Positions 18,145-28,630 of a stretch of DNA of 64,000 bases are shown here, one piece after another. The stretch comes from Prochlorococcus sp. AG-402-G10. Lineage in GTDB: Bacteria > Cyanobacteriota > Cyanobacteriia > PCC-6307 > Cyanobiaceae. Made by a program: the position numbers and the translations under genes. A model generated the notes under the pieces. That model saw only the letters and a list, made by a program, of their open reading frames with translations, did not search any database and was not told the DNA's origin. The stretch's first letter is position 1. Each line of letters starts with the position of its first letter. The stretch covers positions 1 through 64,000 of the forward strand of contig QCHT01000007.1 in assembly GCA_003279445.1 (NCBI GenBank). Reading direction: 5' to 3'.

Positions 18145-18243
18145 AAAATTATCAAATCATTTAAGACCTCTTAACTAATGGTTTTCTTGAAAGTCAATTC
18201 TTTAATAGAATTTAGCTCTCCAGCAATAGTCTTAAATCACTTT

Positions 18244-18272
18244 GGATTTCTCTGCTCAAAGCAGAGAAATCC
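18244..18272. repeat. Strong hairpin between 17938-18144 and the coiled-coil gene
   Basis: GGATTTCTCTGC-5-GCAGAGAAATCC is a perfect 12-bp inverted repeat with loop TCAAA. No T-run follows on either strand, so it is not a standard terminator. It lies about 63 bases ahead of the ATG at 18335 and could be a leader structure, an mRNA 3' end or a protein site. Confidence 0.7.
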
Positions 18273-18334
18273 ACTTATGAAAGTCATTAGTCATCCAAAA
18301 TCTTCTAAAATTTGGTTCTAAGTACAGTGGTTTA

Positions 18335-18649
18335 ATGACACCCTCTGAAACTTTACTCAAAGCTATTTTTAACCGCCTTAAGGTTCGCTTAGATAATAAT
18401 GTTGCATCTTCAGTCTCCGAAGCATCAGGCTTTATAAAAGTTGCACCTAGTCGCATCAAGAAGGAATGGGATCTCTTTAAAGAAGAAATTATTGAGGAAG
18501 CTGGTCGAATTAATGAAATAGAGGATGAAGCCAAAAATCTAAAGAAGGAACCTTTCCAAAAAGACTCTTATCACACTCTTCAAGATAAAATAAATAAAAT
18601 AAGAGATGAAATTGGAACACTGTCAGATCAAATTGAGGAAATAAATTGA
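18335..18649 (+). CDS. Coiled-coil protein translationally coupled to the UbiB-type kinase
   Basis: 104-residue acidic, helix-rich protein. The second half is a strong coiled-coil pattern (KEEIIEEAGRINEIEDEAKNL, then DKINKIRDEIGTLSDQIEEIN). No known domain is recognised. Its TGA overlaps the TTG start of the downstream kinase by 3 bases (TTGA), so the two are likely cotranscribed and coupled. Such coupling hints at a partner or scaffold for the kinase, which is inference only. Confidence 0.75.
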   Translation: MTPSETLLKAIFNRLKVRLDNNVASSVSEASGFIKVAPSRIKKEWDLFKEEIIEEAGRINEIEDEAKNLKKEPFQKDSYHTLQDKINKIRDEIGTLSDQIEEIN

Positions 18650-20340
18650 TACTTCCAAACTCAATAATCAAATTCTTCCGTCAATTTTTCCGTGCTATAA
18701 GAATTTGGAGATCTGTAATCATATTATTATTTTTTTTGTGGCTCGACTCTCAAAAATGGACTTATGCAGGTGGCTTCTCCCACCAAAAAGAAACTATTAG
18801 GCAACAAGATAGAGCAAAGTGGCTTACAACAGAATTGCTTAAACTAGGCTCGGCTTTCATAAAGCTTGGCCAACTAATATCAGCCAGGCCTGATGTTTTG
18901 CCAAGAAGCTGGATAATAGAATTAGCAGGGTTACAAGATCAAGTACCAGCATTTAGCTTTGGGAAAGTTCAAGAAATTCTTGAGAAAGAGCTTGGAGAGC
19001 GATGCAAAGAGATTATCGACCTTGATGAGAAACCTATTGCTGCCGCCTCAATCGCACAAGTTCATAGAGCATGCCTAAGTAGCGGAAGGAAAGTAGTTTT
19101 AAAAATTCAGCGTCCTGGTTTAGAAACGTTCTTCAGAGTAGATCTAGAGATAATGCAACAAGTTGCTTCGGTACTGCAAAAAAAGCAATCTTTAAGTAAA
19201 GGGCGTGACTGGGTTGCAATGGCTAGAGAATGCAAAAGGGTGTTGCTAAGAGAGCTAGATTTCAAAGTGGAAGCTCAATATGCTGCAAGATTTCGCCAGC
19301 AGTTCCTTGATGAACCAAAGATCAAAGTTCCTAGCGTTATATGGGAACTAAGCACGGAAAAAGTTCTTTGCTTGGATTATCTACCTGGTATCAAAATAAA
19401 TGATCAATCAGAAATTATAAAAAACGGGATTAATCCTTCCTCAATTGTAGAACTAGGAGCCTCTAGCTATTTAAAGCAACTTATTGAATTCGGCTTCTTT
19501 CATGCAGATCCTCATCCTGGGAACCTAGCAGTTTCTGTAGATGGTTCCCTTATTTTCTACGACTTTGGAATGATGGGAATGATTTCAGATCGTTTAAAAA
19601 ATGAACTTGGTAGCATGGTCAAGGCAGCTGCTCTTGGTGATGCCACTGAGCTTGTGAAAAAGTTACAAGCAGCGGGATTACTTGCAAAAGGAATCGATTT
19701 AGGTCCTGTTAGACGATTAATAAGGATCATGCTAAAAGAAAGACTTACTCCACCATTTGACACAGATACAATAGAAAAATTATCTGTAGATCTTTATGAG
19801 TTAGTTTATGGGCAACCATTTAGGCTTCCTGTTGAGCTGATTTTTGTAATGCGAGCTCTATCTACTTTTGAAGGTGTAGGTAGAAGTCTTGATTCAAGCT
19901 TTAATCTAATCGCAATAACAAAGCCATACCTAATTGAACTGATGACATCTAGTAATTCTAATCCAAATGATTTGATCAACGAAATAGGACGCCAATTCGG
20001 CGAACTAGGAAGTAAAGCAGTAGGGCTACCAAAGCGTCTAGATGAAAACTTAGAACGACTAGAGCAAGGAGACCTCCAACTACAAATCAGACTTGGAGAG
20101 TCTGACAGGCAGCTGCGCAGAATGATAAATGCTCAGCAATCAATGGGGCAATCAATATTATTAGGCTGCCTTGGTATTTCAGCAGCTCTTCTAGCTTCTA
20201 GCAACAAAGCAATTTTCTCTTTATTACCAATGGGCATAGCCTTACCTATTTCCCTCAAATGGCTAAAACTACAAATGAAAATCAGAAGAGACGAAAAGCT
20301 TGAGCAGCTCCAAAGAAAAACTGAATCAACTACTAATTAA
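18646..20340 (+). CDS. ABC1/AarF/UbiB family atypical kinase
   Basis: 564-residue ABC1-type protein kinase-like ATPase. The hallmark KxGQ motif (SAFIKLGQLISARPD) and the AAASIAQVHRA glycine-poor loop are present, as are VVLKIQRPG (ATP-binding Lys), ADPHPGNLA (catalytic loop) and YDFGMMG (DFG). An N-terminal hydrophobic patch (VIILLFFLWL) and a C-terminal segment (SILLGCLGISAALLASS, plus a second near the end) suggest membrane attachment. In cyanobacteria these proteins relate to ubiquinone- or plastoquinone-like prenyl lipid metabolism. The start is a TTG overlapping the preceding stop. Confidence 0.88.
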   Translation: MILPNSIIKFFRQFFRAIRIWRSVIILLFFLWLDSQKWTYAGGFSHQKETIRQQDRAKWLTTELLKLGSAFIKLGQLISARPDVLPRSWIIELAGLQDQVPAFSFGKVQEILEKELGERCKEIIDLDEKPIAAASIAQVHRACLSSGRKVVLKIQRPGLETFFRVDLEIMQQVASVLQKKQSLSKGRDWVAMARECKRVLLRELDFKVEAQYAARFRQQFLDEPKIKVPSVIWELSTEKVLCLDYLPGIKINDQSEIIKNGINPSSIVELGASSYLKQLIEFGFFHADPHPGNLAVSVDGSLIFYDFGMMGMISDRLKNELGSMVKAAALGDATELVKKLQAAGLLAKGIDLGPVRRLIRIMLKERLTPPFDTDTIEKLSVDLYELVYGQPFRLPVELIFVMRALSTFEGVGRSLDSSFNLIAITKPYLIELMTSSNSNPNDLINEIGRQFGELGSKAVGLPKRLDENLERLEQGDLQLQIRLGESDRQLRRMINAQQSMGQSILLGCLGISAALLASSNKAIFSLLPMGIALPISLKWLKLQMKIRRDEKLEQLQRKTESTTN

Positions 20341-20360
20341 AGAACAAGATTGATTGAAAA

Positions 20361-21677
<1,317 letters not shown>

Positions 21678-21808
21678 TTATTAGATCTTATGAGCTCTCG
21701 GGCCCATTTACTTAGACTTTTTTAGGGTTTTGGCATTTGCCTGGCTTTTTCAAAAATGAAAACTCCAGGCAGAATGGAGATAACTTCAAATTAAAGAGTT
21801 CCTGCAAC

Positions 21809-22210
21809 ATGCGAATCCTTCATACCATGCTTCGTGTTACTGATTTAGAAAAATCAATTTGGTTTTACTGCAAAATATTAGGTATGAAACTCTTAAGACA
21901 AAAAGATTACCCTACAGGACGTTTTACACTTGCATTTCTTGGTTATGGGCCCGAAGAAGAGTCTTCTGTTCTTGAGTTAACTCATAATTGGGATACTAAA
22001 GATTATGATATAGGAAATGGTTTTGGTCATATTGCCCTAGGTGTTCAAAATATTTATAAAACCTGTGCATCAATTGAAAAAAATGGCTACAAAATTCATC
22101 GAAAGCCAGGGCCAATGAAGCATGGTAAAACAATTATTGCTTTCATTGAAGACCCAGATTCCTACAAAATTGAATTAATTGATCTTTCATCTAGAGAACA
22201 AAATAGTTAA
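21809..22210 (+). CDS. gloA: Lactoylglutathione lyase (glyoxalase I)
   Basis: Isomerises the methylglyoxal-glutathione hemithioacetal to S-lactoylglutathione. 133 residues from the ATG at 21809 (MRILHTMLRVTDLEKSIWFY); the open frame reaches a GTG- or ATG-like codon at 21737, but the longer N-terminus is not a family feature. The metal ligands are in HTMLRV, LELTHNW, GFGHIALG and KIELIDL. The protein begins and ends like E. coli GloA, with FIEDPDSYKIELI close to the end. The clpB gene starts 5 bases after its stop. Confidence 0.92.
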   Translation: MRILHTMLRVTDLEKSIWFYCKILGMKLLRQKDYPTGRFTLAFLGYGPEEESSVLELTHNWDTKDYDIGNGFGHIALGVQNIYKTCASIEKNGYKIHRKPGPMKHGKTIIAFIEDPDSYKIELIDLSSREQNS

Positions 22211-22215
22211 CTCAA

Positions 22216-24975
22216 ATGCCATATCAGACAACCCAATCACTATCAATGTCCGTGAGCCTAACTTCTACTCCTGATCGTTTTAGTGATGAAGCTTGGAATC
22301 TCTTGCTTAGTGGTGAACAAGAAGCACGTAGATGGAAGCATGAATATTTCGATGTAGAGCATCTTCTACAAGTTCTATTTAATAATGATGATTATCGTGA
22401 TCTAGTTCAAGCGCTTCCAGTTAACGACTTAGAACTACTAGACAAATTAGAAGAATTTCTTGCAAATATTCAATCTTGCAATTCATTGGAATTATTTATT
22501 GGTGAAGACCTAGAGATACTTCTCGATAAGGCAGATACATTTCGAGGAAGTTGGGGATCAAGGTTTATTGAAATATCACACATACTTTTTGCAATTTGTA
22601 GGGACAAGCGAATTGGTTCCGAACTTTTTAACGAGCTTGGTTTAACAAGTGAAATCTTAGAAGGAAAATTGAAAAGTCTTCCAAAACCAATTGTCCAAAG
22701 AACATCAAAGGAACCTGTATTTAAATCTCAAAACAACTCAATTATTTCCAATAATCATGAAACAAAGGAAAATAAAATTACTATAGATACTAAGAAGACA
22801 ACAGAAAACACTCAGCTACAGTTAGAACATGAATCTAATCCACTAGAGTTATATGGGAAAGATCTTACTCTTGCCGCAGCAAATGGTGAGCTTGATCCAG
22901 TAATTGGCAGGGACCAAGAAATTCAACTGACCATAAAAGTATTATCTAGAAGAGGTAAAAATAACCCAGTGCTAATTGGCTCGTCTGGTGTAGGTAAAAC
23001 AGCAATCGCTGAATTGTTAGCTCAAAGGATTATTAAGGGAGATATCCCTGATTCAGTAAAGGGTTTAAAGATCATTTTGCTAGATATAGGCGCCTTAATA
23101 GCTGGGACAAAATTCCGTGGACAATTCGAAGAGCGCTTTAGATCAGTTCTTAAAGAAGCAAGCAATCCTAATGCAGGCGTTGTTTTATTTATTGACGATT
23201 TGCATACAATTATAAGTAGTGAAAGATCCAGTACTGATGCAGGAAGTTTATTAAAACCTGTCCTAGCAAACGGGGACATAAGATGTATTGGAGCTACAAC
23301 ACCTGAAAGTTATAGAAAAACCATCGAGAAAGATCAAGCTCTCAACAGAAGGTTTCAACAAGTTCATATTAAAGAACCATCTCTTGAATTAAGCATAGAA
23401 ATACTAAGAGGAATTAAAGAACGTTATGAAAAACATCATGAAGTAATTATTACTGATGAATCTTTAATAACAGCAACTCGTCTTGCTGATAGATATATAA
23501 GTGATCGTTGTCTCCCAGATAAAGCAATTGATCTTATTGATGAAGCTGCAGCTCAAATTAGAATGGAGTCAACAACTAAGCCTAAACTTATTCAGGAAAC
23601 AGAGTTAAGTCTTAACAAGATAGAATCTATTTTATTAAATAATGATGAGGAAGCACTGAATCAAAATAAAGAAGAATATCTGAAGGAGAAATATCTTTTA
23701 GAGCATAAGTTAAATGATCTAAACGAAAGATGGAATAATGAAAAAGAGATCTTAGCTGAACTAAAGGAACTTTCTTTTCAAGAAAAGGATATTAATCTAT
23801 CTATTGCGGACGCTGAGCTAAGTGGCCAACTAGAGGAAGCTGCAAGGCTTCAATATAATGAACTACATCATTTACAGAAAAGAATAAATTTAATCTCTAG
23901 CGAAAGGGAAATCTTGAAGCGTGATGGGAAATCAATAATTAAAGAACATGTTGAATCAGAAGATATTGCAGATATTGTTGCTCGGTGGACAGGTATACCA
24001 GTTAATAAAGTACTTGCTGAAGAAAGACAAAAACTATTAAATCTTGAGAAAGACTTGTCTAGTAAAGTCATTGGTCAACAAGAGGCTGTTAAAGCTGTTG
24101 CTGCCGCAATCAAGAGAGCGCGTGCTGGCATGAAAGATAGTCGAAGACCTATAGGGTCTTTTATGTTTCTTGGACCAACAGGTGTTGGTAAAACAGAACT
24201 TGCCAAAACACTTGCTGCATCACTATTTGATGAATCAGAAGCTTTGGTCAGGCTAGATATGAGTGAATTCATGGAAAGAAATGCTGTGGCCCGGCTAATT
24301 GGCGCTCCTCCTGGATATGTTGGATATGAGCAAGGAGGACAACTCACCGAAGAAATTCGTAGCAGGCCATATGCGGTCTTATTACTAGATGAAATAGAAA
24401 AAGCTCATCCAGATGTATTCAATATACTTTTACAAGTTTTAGACGATGGTCGTTTAACCGATTCTCAAGGCAGATCAATCGATTTTCGCCACACTGTAGT
24501 TGTCATGACCAGCAATCTTGCAAGCAGAGAAATTCTAGAAAATGCAAAATTATCCCAGGTTCAAACAGAAAATCAAGTTCAACTAAAAGTAAAATTGGAC
24601 AATAGTATTAATGATGCATTAAGCAAAAATTTTCGTCCTGAATTCTTAAATCGAGTTGATGAGGTTATTCGTTTTAACCCGCTCACCCAAAATAATCTTA
24701 AAAAAATAATCAAGCTCCAATTAAATGAATTAACAGATTTATTAGGAGAACAAAACTTAGAGCTTCGCGTAGACGAGTCGACAATTGAAAGTCTTGCATT
24801 AGAAGCCTATGAGCCTGAATATGGTGCCAGACCTTTAAGGCGTATTCTTAGAAGGCGTATAGAAAATCCCTTAGCAACTAAATTATTAGAAAACCAGTTT
24901 ATAGGAGCAAAGGCAGTAAGAGTAACCACTTCTAAAGAGAGGTCCAAATCATTAGAGTTTTGTGCAGAAAACTAA
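22216..24975 (+). CDS. clpB: ClpB-type AAA+ disaggregase (second, divergent copy likely)
   Basis: Hexameric ATP-driven chaperone of 919 residues. The N-domain is divergent, followed by a low-complexity linker (about 160-210). NBD1 has Walker A GSSGVGKTAI and NBD2 GPTGVGKTEL. Between them is a roughly 120-residue coiled-coil M-domain (ELSLNKIESILLNN through AARLQYNELHHLQKR), which marks ClpB rather than ClpC. The IGF/IGL loop that binds ClpP is not seen, so it should act as a disaggregase with DnaK/DnaJ rather than a protease partner. Starts at 22216 or 22246 (MSVSLTS) are both possible. Cyanobacteria often carry two ClpBs, and the odd N-domain suggests this is the second type. Confidence 0.9.
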   Translation: MPYQTTQSLSMSVSLTSTPDRFSDEAWNLLLSGEQEARRWKHEYFDVEHLLQVLFNNDDYRDLVQALPVNDLELLDKLEEFLANIQSCNSLELFIGEDLEILLDKADTFRGSWGSRFIEISHILFAICRDKRIGSELFNELGLTSEILEGKLKSLPKPIVQRTSKEPVFKSQNNSIISNNHETKENKITIDTKKTTENTQLQLEHESNPLELYGKDLTLAAANGELDPVIGRDQEIQLTIKVLSRRGKNNPVLIGSSGVGKTAIAELLAQRIIKGDIPDSVKGLKIILLDIGALIAGTKFRGQFEERFRSVLKEASNPNAGVVLFIDDLHTIISSERSSTDAGSLLKPVLANGDIRCIGATTPESYRKTIEKDQALNRRFQQVHIKEPSLELSIEILRGIKERYEKHHEVIITDESLITATRLADRYISDRCLPDKAIDLIDEAAAQIRMESTTKPKLIQETELSLNKIESILLNNDEEALNQNKEEYLKEKYLLEHKLNDLNERWNNEKEILAELKELSFQEKDINLSIADAELSGQLEEAARLQYNELHHLQKRINLISSEREILKRDGKSIIKEHVESEDIADIVARWTGIPVNKVLAEERQKLLNLEKDLSSKVIGQQEAVKAVAAAIKRARAGMKDSRRPIGSFMFLGPTGVGKTELAKTLAASLFDESEALVRLDMSEFMERNAVARLIGAPPGYVGYEQGGQLTEEIRSRPYAVLLLDEIEKAHPDVFNILLQVLDDGRLTDSQGRSIDFRHTVVVMTSNLASREILENAKLSQVQTENQVQLKVKLDNSINDALSKNFRPEFLNRVDEVIRFNPLTQNNLKKIIKLQLNELTDLLGEQNLELRVDESTIESLALEAYEPEYGARPLRRILRRRIENPLATKLLENQFIGAKAVRVTTSKERSKSLEFCAEN

Positions 24976-24980
24976 CAATT

Positions 24981-25031
24981 TGCCTAGCTACTAACCTATT
25001 ATTTATGAACAGCCATTGTATTCGCTAGGCA
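24981..25031. repeat. Inverted repeat ahead of secE
   Basis: TGCCTAGC (24981-24988) and GCTAGGCA (25024-25031) are perfectly complementary 8-base arms with a 35-base loop, all within the 80 bases between clpB and secE. No T-run follows, so a terminator is unlikely; it could be a leader fold or chance. Confidence 0.4.
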
Positions 25032-25055
25032 TCATTAACCTCAGGCTGATATATC

Positions 25056-25298
25056 GTGACAAGCTCAACTCCTCAAGAAACCCCCAATTCCCTCTCCCCA
25101 CCTGAGAAAGAGAAGGCCTCTCCTAAGAAAGGCTTTCTTGGCTCAACTGTTGATGAATTGAAACTAGTTGTTTGGCCAAGTCGGCAACAACTCTTTAGCG
25201 AGTCGGTAGCAGTGATTTTAATGGTTACACTATCAGCAGCATTAATAGCCTCAGTGAGCCGTTTTTTTGGCTGGGGGGCATCACACATCTTCCCTTGA
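25056..25298 (+). CDS. secE: Preprotein translocase subunit SecE
   Basis: 80-residue minimal SecE with one transmembrane helix (VAVILMVTLSAALIASVSRFF, about 50-70) after a charged N-terminus and the amphipathic ELKLVVWPSRQQLFSES segment typical of the family. It clamps SecY in the translocon. The GTG start is followed 53 bases after the stop by nusG, the standard secE-nusG-rplKAJL order. Confidence 0.95.
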   Translation: MTSSTPQETPNSLSPPEKEKASPKKGFLGSTVDELKLVVWPSRQQLFSESVAVILMVTLSAALIASVSRFFGWGASHIFP

Positions 25299-25351
25299 AT
25301 CAAAACAGTTCAACATCTTCTTTACAACTCACTTAAATTCCAATCTCAAAC

Positions 25352-26011
25352 GTGTCAGAAATTGATCCCATACTCCAAGATTCTAGTCAGGTAATGGATA
25401 TAACACCTCCCTCAAATCCAGAGGACAGCGTTTTTACTGGAAAAACAACTATTGCTCGCTGGTATGCAATTCAAGTTGCTTCAAGTTGTGAAAAGAAAGT
25501 CAAAGCCACTCTTGAGCAAAGAGCTGTCACATTAGGTGTTAGCAATAGAATCCTAGAGATAGAAATCCCTCAAACGCCTGCTGTAAAAGTAAAAAAAGAT
25601 GGAAGCAGGCAATCTACCGAAGAGAAAGTCTTCCCTGGATACGTGCTTGTGCGAATGGTGCTTGATGAAGACACAATGATGGCTGTTCGAAGTACACCAA
25701 ATGTCATCAACTTTGTTGGAGCTGAAGATCGGAGGGCAACTGGTAGAGGAAGAGGTCATATAAAGCCAAGGCCACTAAGTAGGCAAGAAGTTAATAGGAT
25801 TTTTAAACGGGCAGCAGAAAAGAAAACAGTTGTAAAACTCGATTTAGCCGAAGGAGATCAGATTCTTGTCACGGCAGGGCCATTTAAAGATTTCCAAGGA
25901 GAAGTAATTGAGGTCTCTGGGGAGCGAAACAAGCTGAAAGCTCTTCTTTCAATTTTTGGAAGAGAGACGCCAGTAGAGCTAGAATTCTCTCAAATCAATA
26001 AACAGAGCTAA
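25352..26011 (+). CDS. nusG: Transcription termination/antitermination factor NusG
   Basis: 219 residues: an acidic N-terminal tail, the NGN domain (WYAIQVASSCEKKVKATLEQR, KVFPGYVLVRM) and the C-terminal KOW domain (GDQILVTAGPFKDFQGEVIEV). It binds RNA polymerase and couples it to ribosomes. The start is GTG at 25352. It sits in the conserved secE-nusG-rplK block. Confidence 0.96.
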   Translation: MSEIDPILQDSSQVMDITPPSNPEDSVFTGKTTIARWYAIQVASSCEKKVKATLEQRAVTLGVSNRILEIEIPQTPAVKVKKDGSRQSTEEKVFPGYVLVRMVLDEDTMMAVRSTPNVINFVGAEDRRATGRGRGHIKPRPLSRQEVNRIFKRAAEKKTVVKLDLAEGDQILVTAGPFKDFQGEVIEVSGERNKLKALLSIFGRETPVELEFSQINKQS

Positions 26012-26128
26012 CTCATTAATTGCTCATTAATTAATTAGTGGGCATGCAAATGAAGTAGGTTTGCCATAACCTTTTCAAATTTTTCCTTTTACAAGGTAAT
26101 CCGTAATTAATCATTTCCTCAATTAAAG

Positions 26129-26554
26129 ATGGCAAAGAAAGTTGTAGCTGTGATCAAATTGGCCCTTCAGGCCGGCAAAGCAAACCCTGCTCCTCCAGTT
26201 GGTCCGGCTCTAGGTCAGCATGGAGTCAACATTATGGCTTTTTGCAAGGAATACAATGCCAGAACCCAAGAGAAAGCAGGCTTAGTGATCCCTGTTGAGA
26301 TTTCTGTTTTTGAAGACAGAAGTTTCACTTTTATAACTAAAACCCCTCCAGCCTCAGTACTAATTACAAAAGCTGCAGGAATAGCTAAAGGTTCTGGAGA
26401 GTCAGCAAAAGGTCAAGCAGGTAGTATTAACCGTGCACAACTAGAAGAAATTGCAAAAACCAAATTGCCCGATCTCAACTGTAATAATGTTGAATCTGCT
26501 ATGAAGGTAATTGAAGGAACTGCTCGCAATATGGGCGTTTCTGTAAGTGATTAA
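26129..26554 (+). CDS. rplK: 50S ribosomal protein L11
   Basis: 141 residues, the family length. [33 protein letters not shown] is the conserved N-terminal domain and the rRNA-binding C-terminal domain ends with [12 protein letters not shown]. It binds 23S rRNA in the GTPase-associated centre together with L10-L12. ATG start after a 117-base gap that follows nusG. Confidence 0.98.
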   Translation: MAKKVVAVIKLALQAGKANPAPPVGPALGQHGVNIMAFCKEYNARTQEKAGLVIPVEISVFEDRSFTFITKTPPASVLITKAAGIAKGSGESAKGQAGSINRAQLEEIAKTKLPDLNCNNVESAMKVIEGTARNMGVSVSD

Positions 26555-26636
26555 TTCTCTTATCAATTTTCTTACAAGTAACTTTACCCACCATTAAAGG
26601 GGGAGACAAACCAGTCGATTGAACCCCAGAAATATC

Positions 26637-27341
26637 ATGACAAAAACTTCAAAAAGAATGGTCGCCCTATCCTCCAAAGTCGAGGAAAGGTTATATCTGC
26701 CTTTAGAAGCAATCCAATTAGTTAAAGACAATGCCACTGCGAAATTCGATGAAACAATTGAAGCTCACATTCGTCTAGGTATTGATCCCAAATACACTGA
26801 CCAGCAATTGAGAACAACAGTTGCACTACCAAAAGGGACTGGTCAAAAAGTACGAATTGCAGTTATAGCAAAAGGTGAAAAGGTTGCTGAGGCCAGTAAA
26901 TCAGGTGCAGATCTAGCCGGAGAAGAAGATTTAATAGAAAAAATAAACAAAGGGGAAATCAACTTTGATCTGCTCATATCCACACCAGATATGATGCCCA
27001 AAGTTGCAAAACTAGGGAGAGTACTGGGTCCTAGAGGGCTAATGCCAAATCCTAAAGCTGGCACTGTAACTACAGATCTAAATGGAGCTATACAAGAATT
27101 CAAAGCTGGAAAACTTGAATTCAGAGCAGATAAAGCTGGAATTGTTCATGTTCGTTTTGGAAAAGCCAGTTTTTCTGCAGAGGACCTTCTAGAGAATCTT
27201 CAAGTCTTATTTGAGACTATTGATAAAAATAAGCCAAGTGGCGCAAAAGGACGTTACTGGAAAAGCTTTTATATAACTTCGACGATGGGAGCTTCTGTTG
27301 AAGTAGATTTTGCTTCTTTGCAAGACAAAAAAGAAGATTAG
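26637..27341 (+). CDS. rplA: 50S ribosomal protein L1
   Basis: 234 residues from the ATG at 26637 (MTKTSKRM). A TTG 18 bases upstream extends the frame but is less likely. [25 protein letters not shown] and [20 protein letters not shown] are the L1 signatures. It forms the L1 stalk and autoregulates the L11 operon in other bacteria. Confidence 0.97.
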   Translation: MTKTSKRMVALSSKVEERLYLPLEAIQLVKDNATAKFDETIEAHIRLGIDPKYTDQQLRTTVALPKGTGQKVRIAVIAKGEKVAEASKSGADLAGEEDLIEKINKGEINFDLLISTPDMMPKVAKLGRVLGPRGLMPNPKAGTVTTDLNGAIQEFKAGKLEFRADKAGIVHVRFGKASFSAEDLLENLQVLFETIDKNKPSGAKGRYWKSFYITSTMGASVEVDFASLQDKKED

Positions 27342-27390
27342 GAACCTCTTTGTTGTATCGTTAGTAGATTGGTTAATTCCAAACGGGCAT

Positions 27391-27473
27391 GCGCTCGGCC
27401 AAAGACAGCAGGTTGCAATTAATCTGAATTAATTTTCAGGTTGATTAATATAAAATCCTGCCGAGGTAAACGC
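27391..27473 (+). promoter_or_regulatory. L10 leader (ribosomal protein autoregulatory element)
   Basis: Between rplA and rplJ the sequence shows the conserved core of the L10 leader: AAAGACAGCAGG (27401-27412) pairing with CCTGCCGAGGT (27457-27467), with outer GCG and CGC ends. The GAC/GAGG bulge is the kink-turn bound by L10 or L10-L12. This controls translation of rplJ and rplL in other bacteria. Remaining bases to the rplJ start at 27581 carry further stems (GCGGCCTCGTC ... ACGGCCGTG). Confidence 0.75.
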
Positions 27474-27580
27474 AAAGATTTTCCAAAAATGGATTGAATC
27501 AATAGCGGCCTCGTCTCTTAAGAAAGTAGAGATTAAACGGCCGTGTGTCCGGCTTCTTCCCCCGATTCGATCCAATCCCT

Positions 27581-28108
27581 ATGGGCCGCACGCTGGAGAG
27601 CAAAAAACAAATTGTCGAAGAGATTAAAGGCCTCCTCGATGAAGCCGAAATGGCTTTAGTTCTTGATTACAAGGGCTTATCCATTAAAGAGATGTCTGAT
27701 TTGCGTACTCGTCTAGAGCCAAGCAAAGGCATCTGCAAGGTGACTAAAAACACCTTGATGCGTAAAGCGATTAATGGAGATGCTTCTTGGAACGGCCTTG
27801 AATCTTTATTAACTGGCACCAATGCATTTGTTCTTGTAAAAGGCGATGTAGGAAGTGCTCTTAAGGCAGTCCAATCATTCCAAAAGGAAACCAACAAATC
27901 CGAGACAAAAGGAGGGCTTTTTGAAGGCAAACTTCTTTCTCAGGATGAAATAAAAGCAATTGCTGCTCTACCTTCTAGAGAAGCACTCATGGCACAAATT
28001 GCTGGCGCATTAAATTCCATCACTACAAAAATTGCTGTTGGTATTAATGAGGTTCCCTCCGGTATAGCAAGATCGCTTAAGCAACATGCTGAAAGTAGCG
28101 AAAGCTAA
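27581..28108 (+). CDS. rplJ: 50S ribosomal protein L10
   Basis: 175 residues from the ATG at 27581 ([15 protein letters not shown]). The upstream GTG at 27545 would fold part of the L10 leader into the gene. [16 protein letters not shown] and [12 protein letters not shown] are the conserved N-domain; the C-terminal helix binds L12 dimers. It forms the base of the L12 stalk. Confidence 0.97.
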   Translation: MGRTLESKKQIVEEIKGLLDEAEMALVLDYKGLSIKEMSDLRTRLEPSKGICKVTKNTLMRKAINGDASWNGLESLLTGTNAFVLVKGDVGSALKAVQSFQKETNKSETKGGLFEGKLLSQDEIKAIAALPSREALMAQIAGALNSITTKIAVGINEVPSGIARSLKQHAESSES

Positions 28109-28163
28109 CTAGCAAAATCTTCGACTAAAACTTTTTCTCCCAAATACTTGTTGTATTCCAATC

Positions 28164-28553
28164 ATGTCTTCAAAAACAGACGAGATTTTAGAGTCCCTTA
28201 AAACTCTTTCCCTGCTAGAAGCCTCAGAGCTTGTAAAACAAATAGAAGAGGCCTTTGGTGTCTCTGCCGCTGCTTCTGCTGGAGTTGTTATGGCAGCACC
28301 AGGAGCTGCCGGTGGTGGTGAAGCTGCCGCTGAAGAAAAAACTGAGTTTGATGTTGTGCTTGAAAGCTTCGATGCTTCAGCCAAAATCAAAGTGCTTAAA
28401 GAAGTAAGAAACGCTACTGGCCTAGGCTTAGGTGATGCAAAAGCAATGGTAGAGGCAGCTCCTAAAACCATAAAAGAAGGCATTGCCAAAGAGGAAGCTG
28501 AAGCACTGAAAAAAGCAATAGAAGACGTTGGCGGGAAAGTAACTCTTAAGTAA
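28164..28553 (+). CDS. rplL: 50S ribosomal protein L7/L12
   Basis: 129 residues. N-terminal dimerisation domain ([26 protein letters not shown]), Ala-rich hinge (about 32-58), and the C-terminal factor-binding domain ([37 protein letters not shown]). The factor-recruiting stalk protein. Last gene of the block, followed by a terminator. Confidence 0.98.
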   Translation: MSSKTDEILESLKTLSLLEASELVKQIEEAFGVSAAASAGVVMAAPGAAGGGEAAAEEKTEFDVVLESFDASAKIKVLKEVRNATGLGLGDAKAMVEAAPKTIKEGIAKEEAEALKKAIEDVGGKVTLK

Positions 28554-28599
28554 TTCCTAGCTATTATTTGAGAATAAGGTCTATCATCTGTTCTCTATC

Positions 28600-28629
28600 G
28601 CCGGTCATCTATGACCGGCTATTTTTTTC
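28600..28629 (+). terminator. Rho-independent terminator of the rplJ-rplL transcript
   Basis: GCCGGTCAT-CT-ATGACCGGC (28600-28619; effectively an 8-bp stem with a TCTA loop) is followed by TATTTTTTTC. It lies 47 bases past rplL and ends immediately before the rnhA ATG at 28631. Confidence 0.93.
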
Positions 28630-28630
28630 A

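Noticed and set aside
28109-28489. 126-codon minus-strand frame opposite rplL
   Set aside because: Ala/Ser/Pro-rich complement of the L7/L12 coding sequence; no motif, no start signal.
28568-28630. Longer rnhA N-terminus
   Set aside because: This stretch is the rplL terminator hairpin and T-run.
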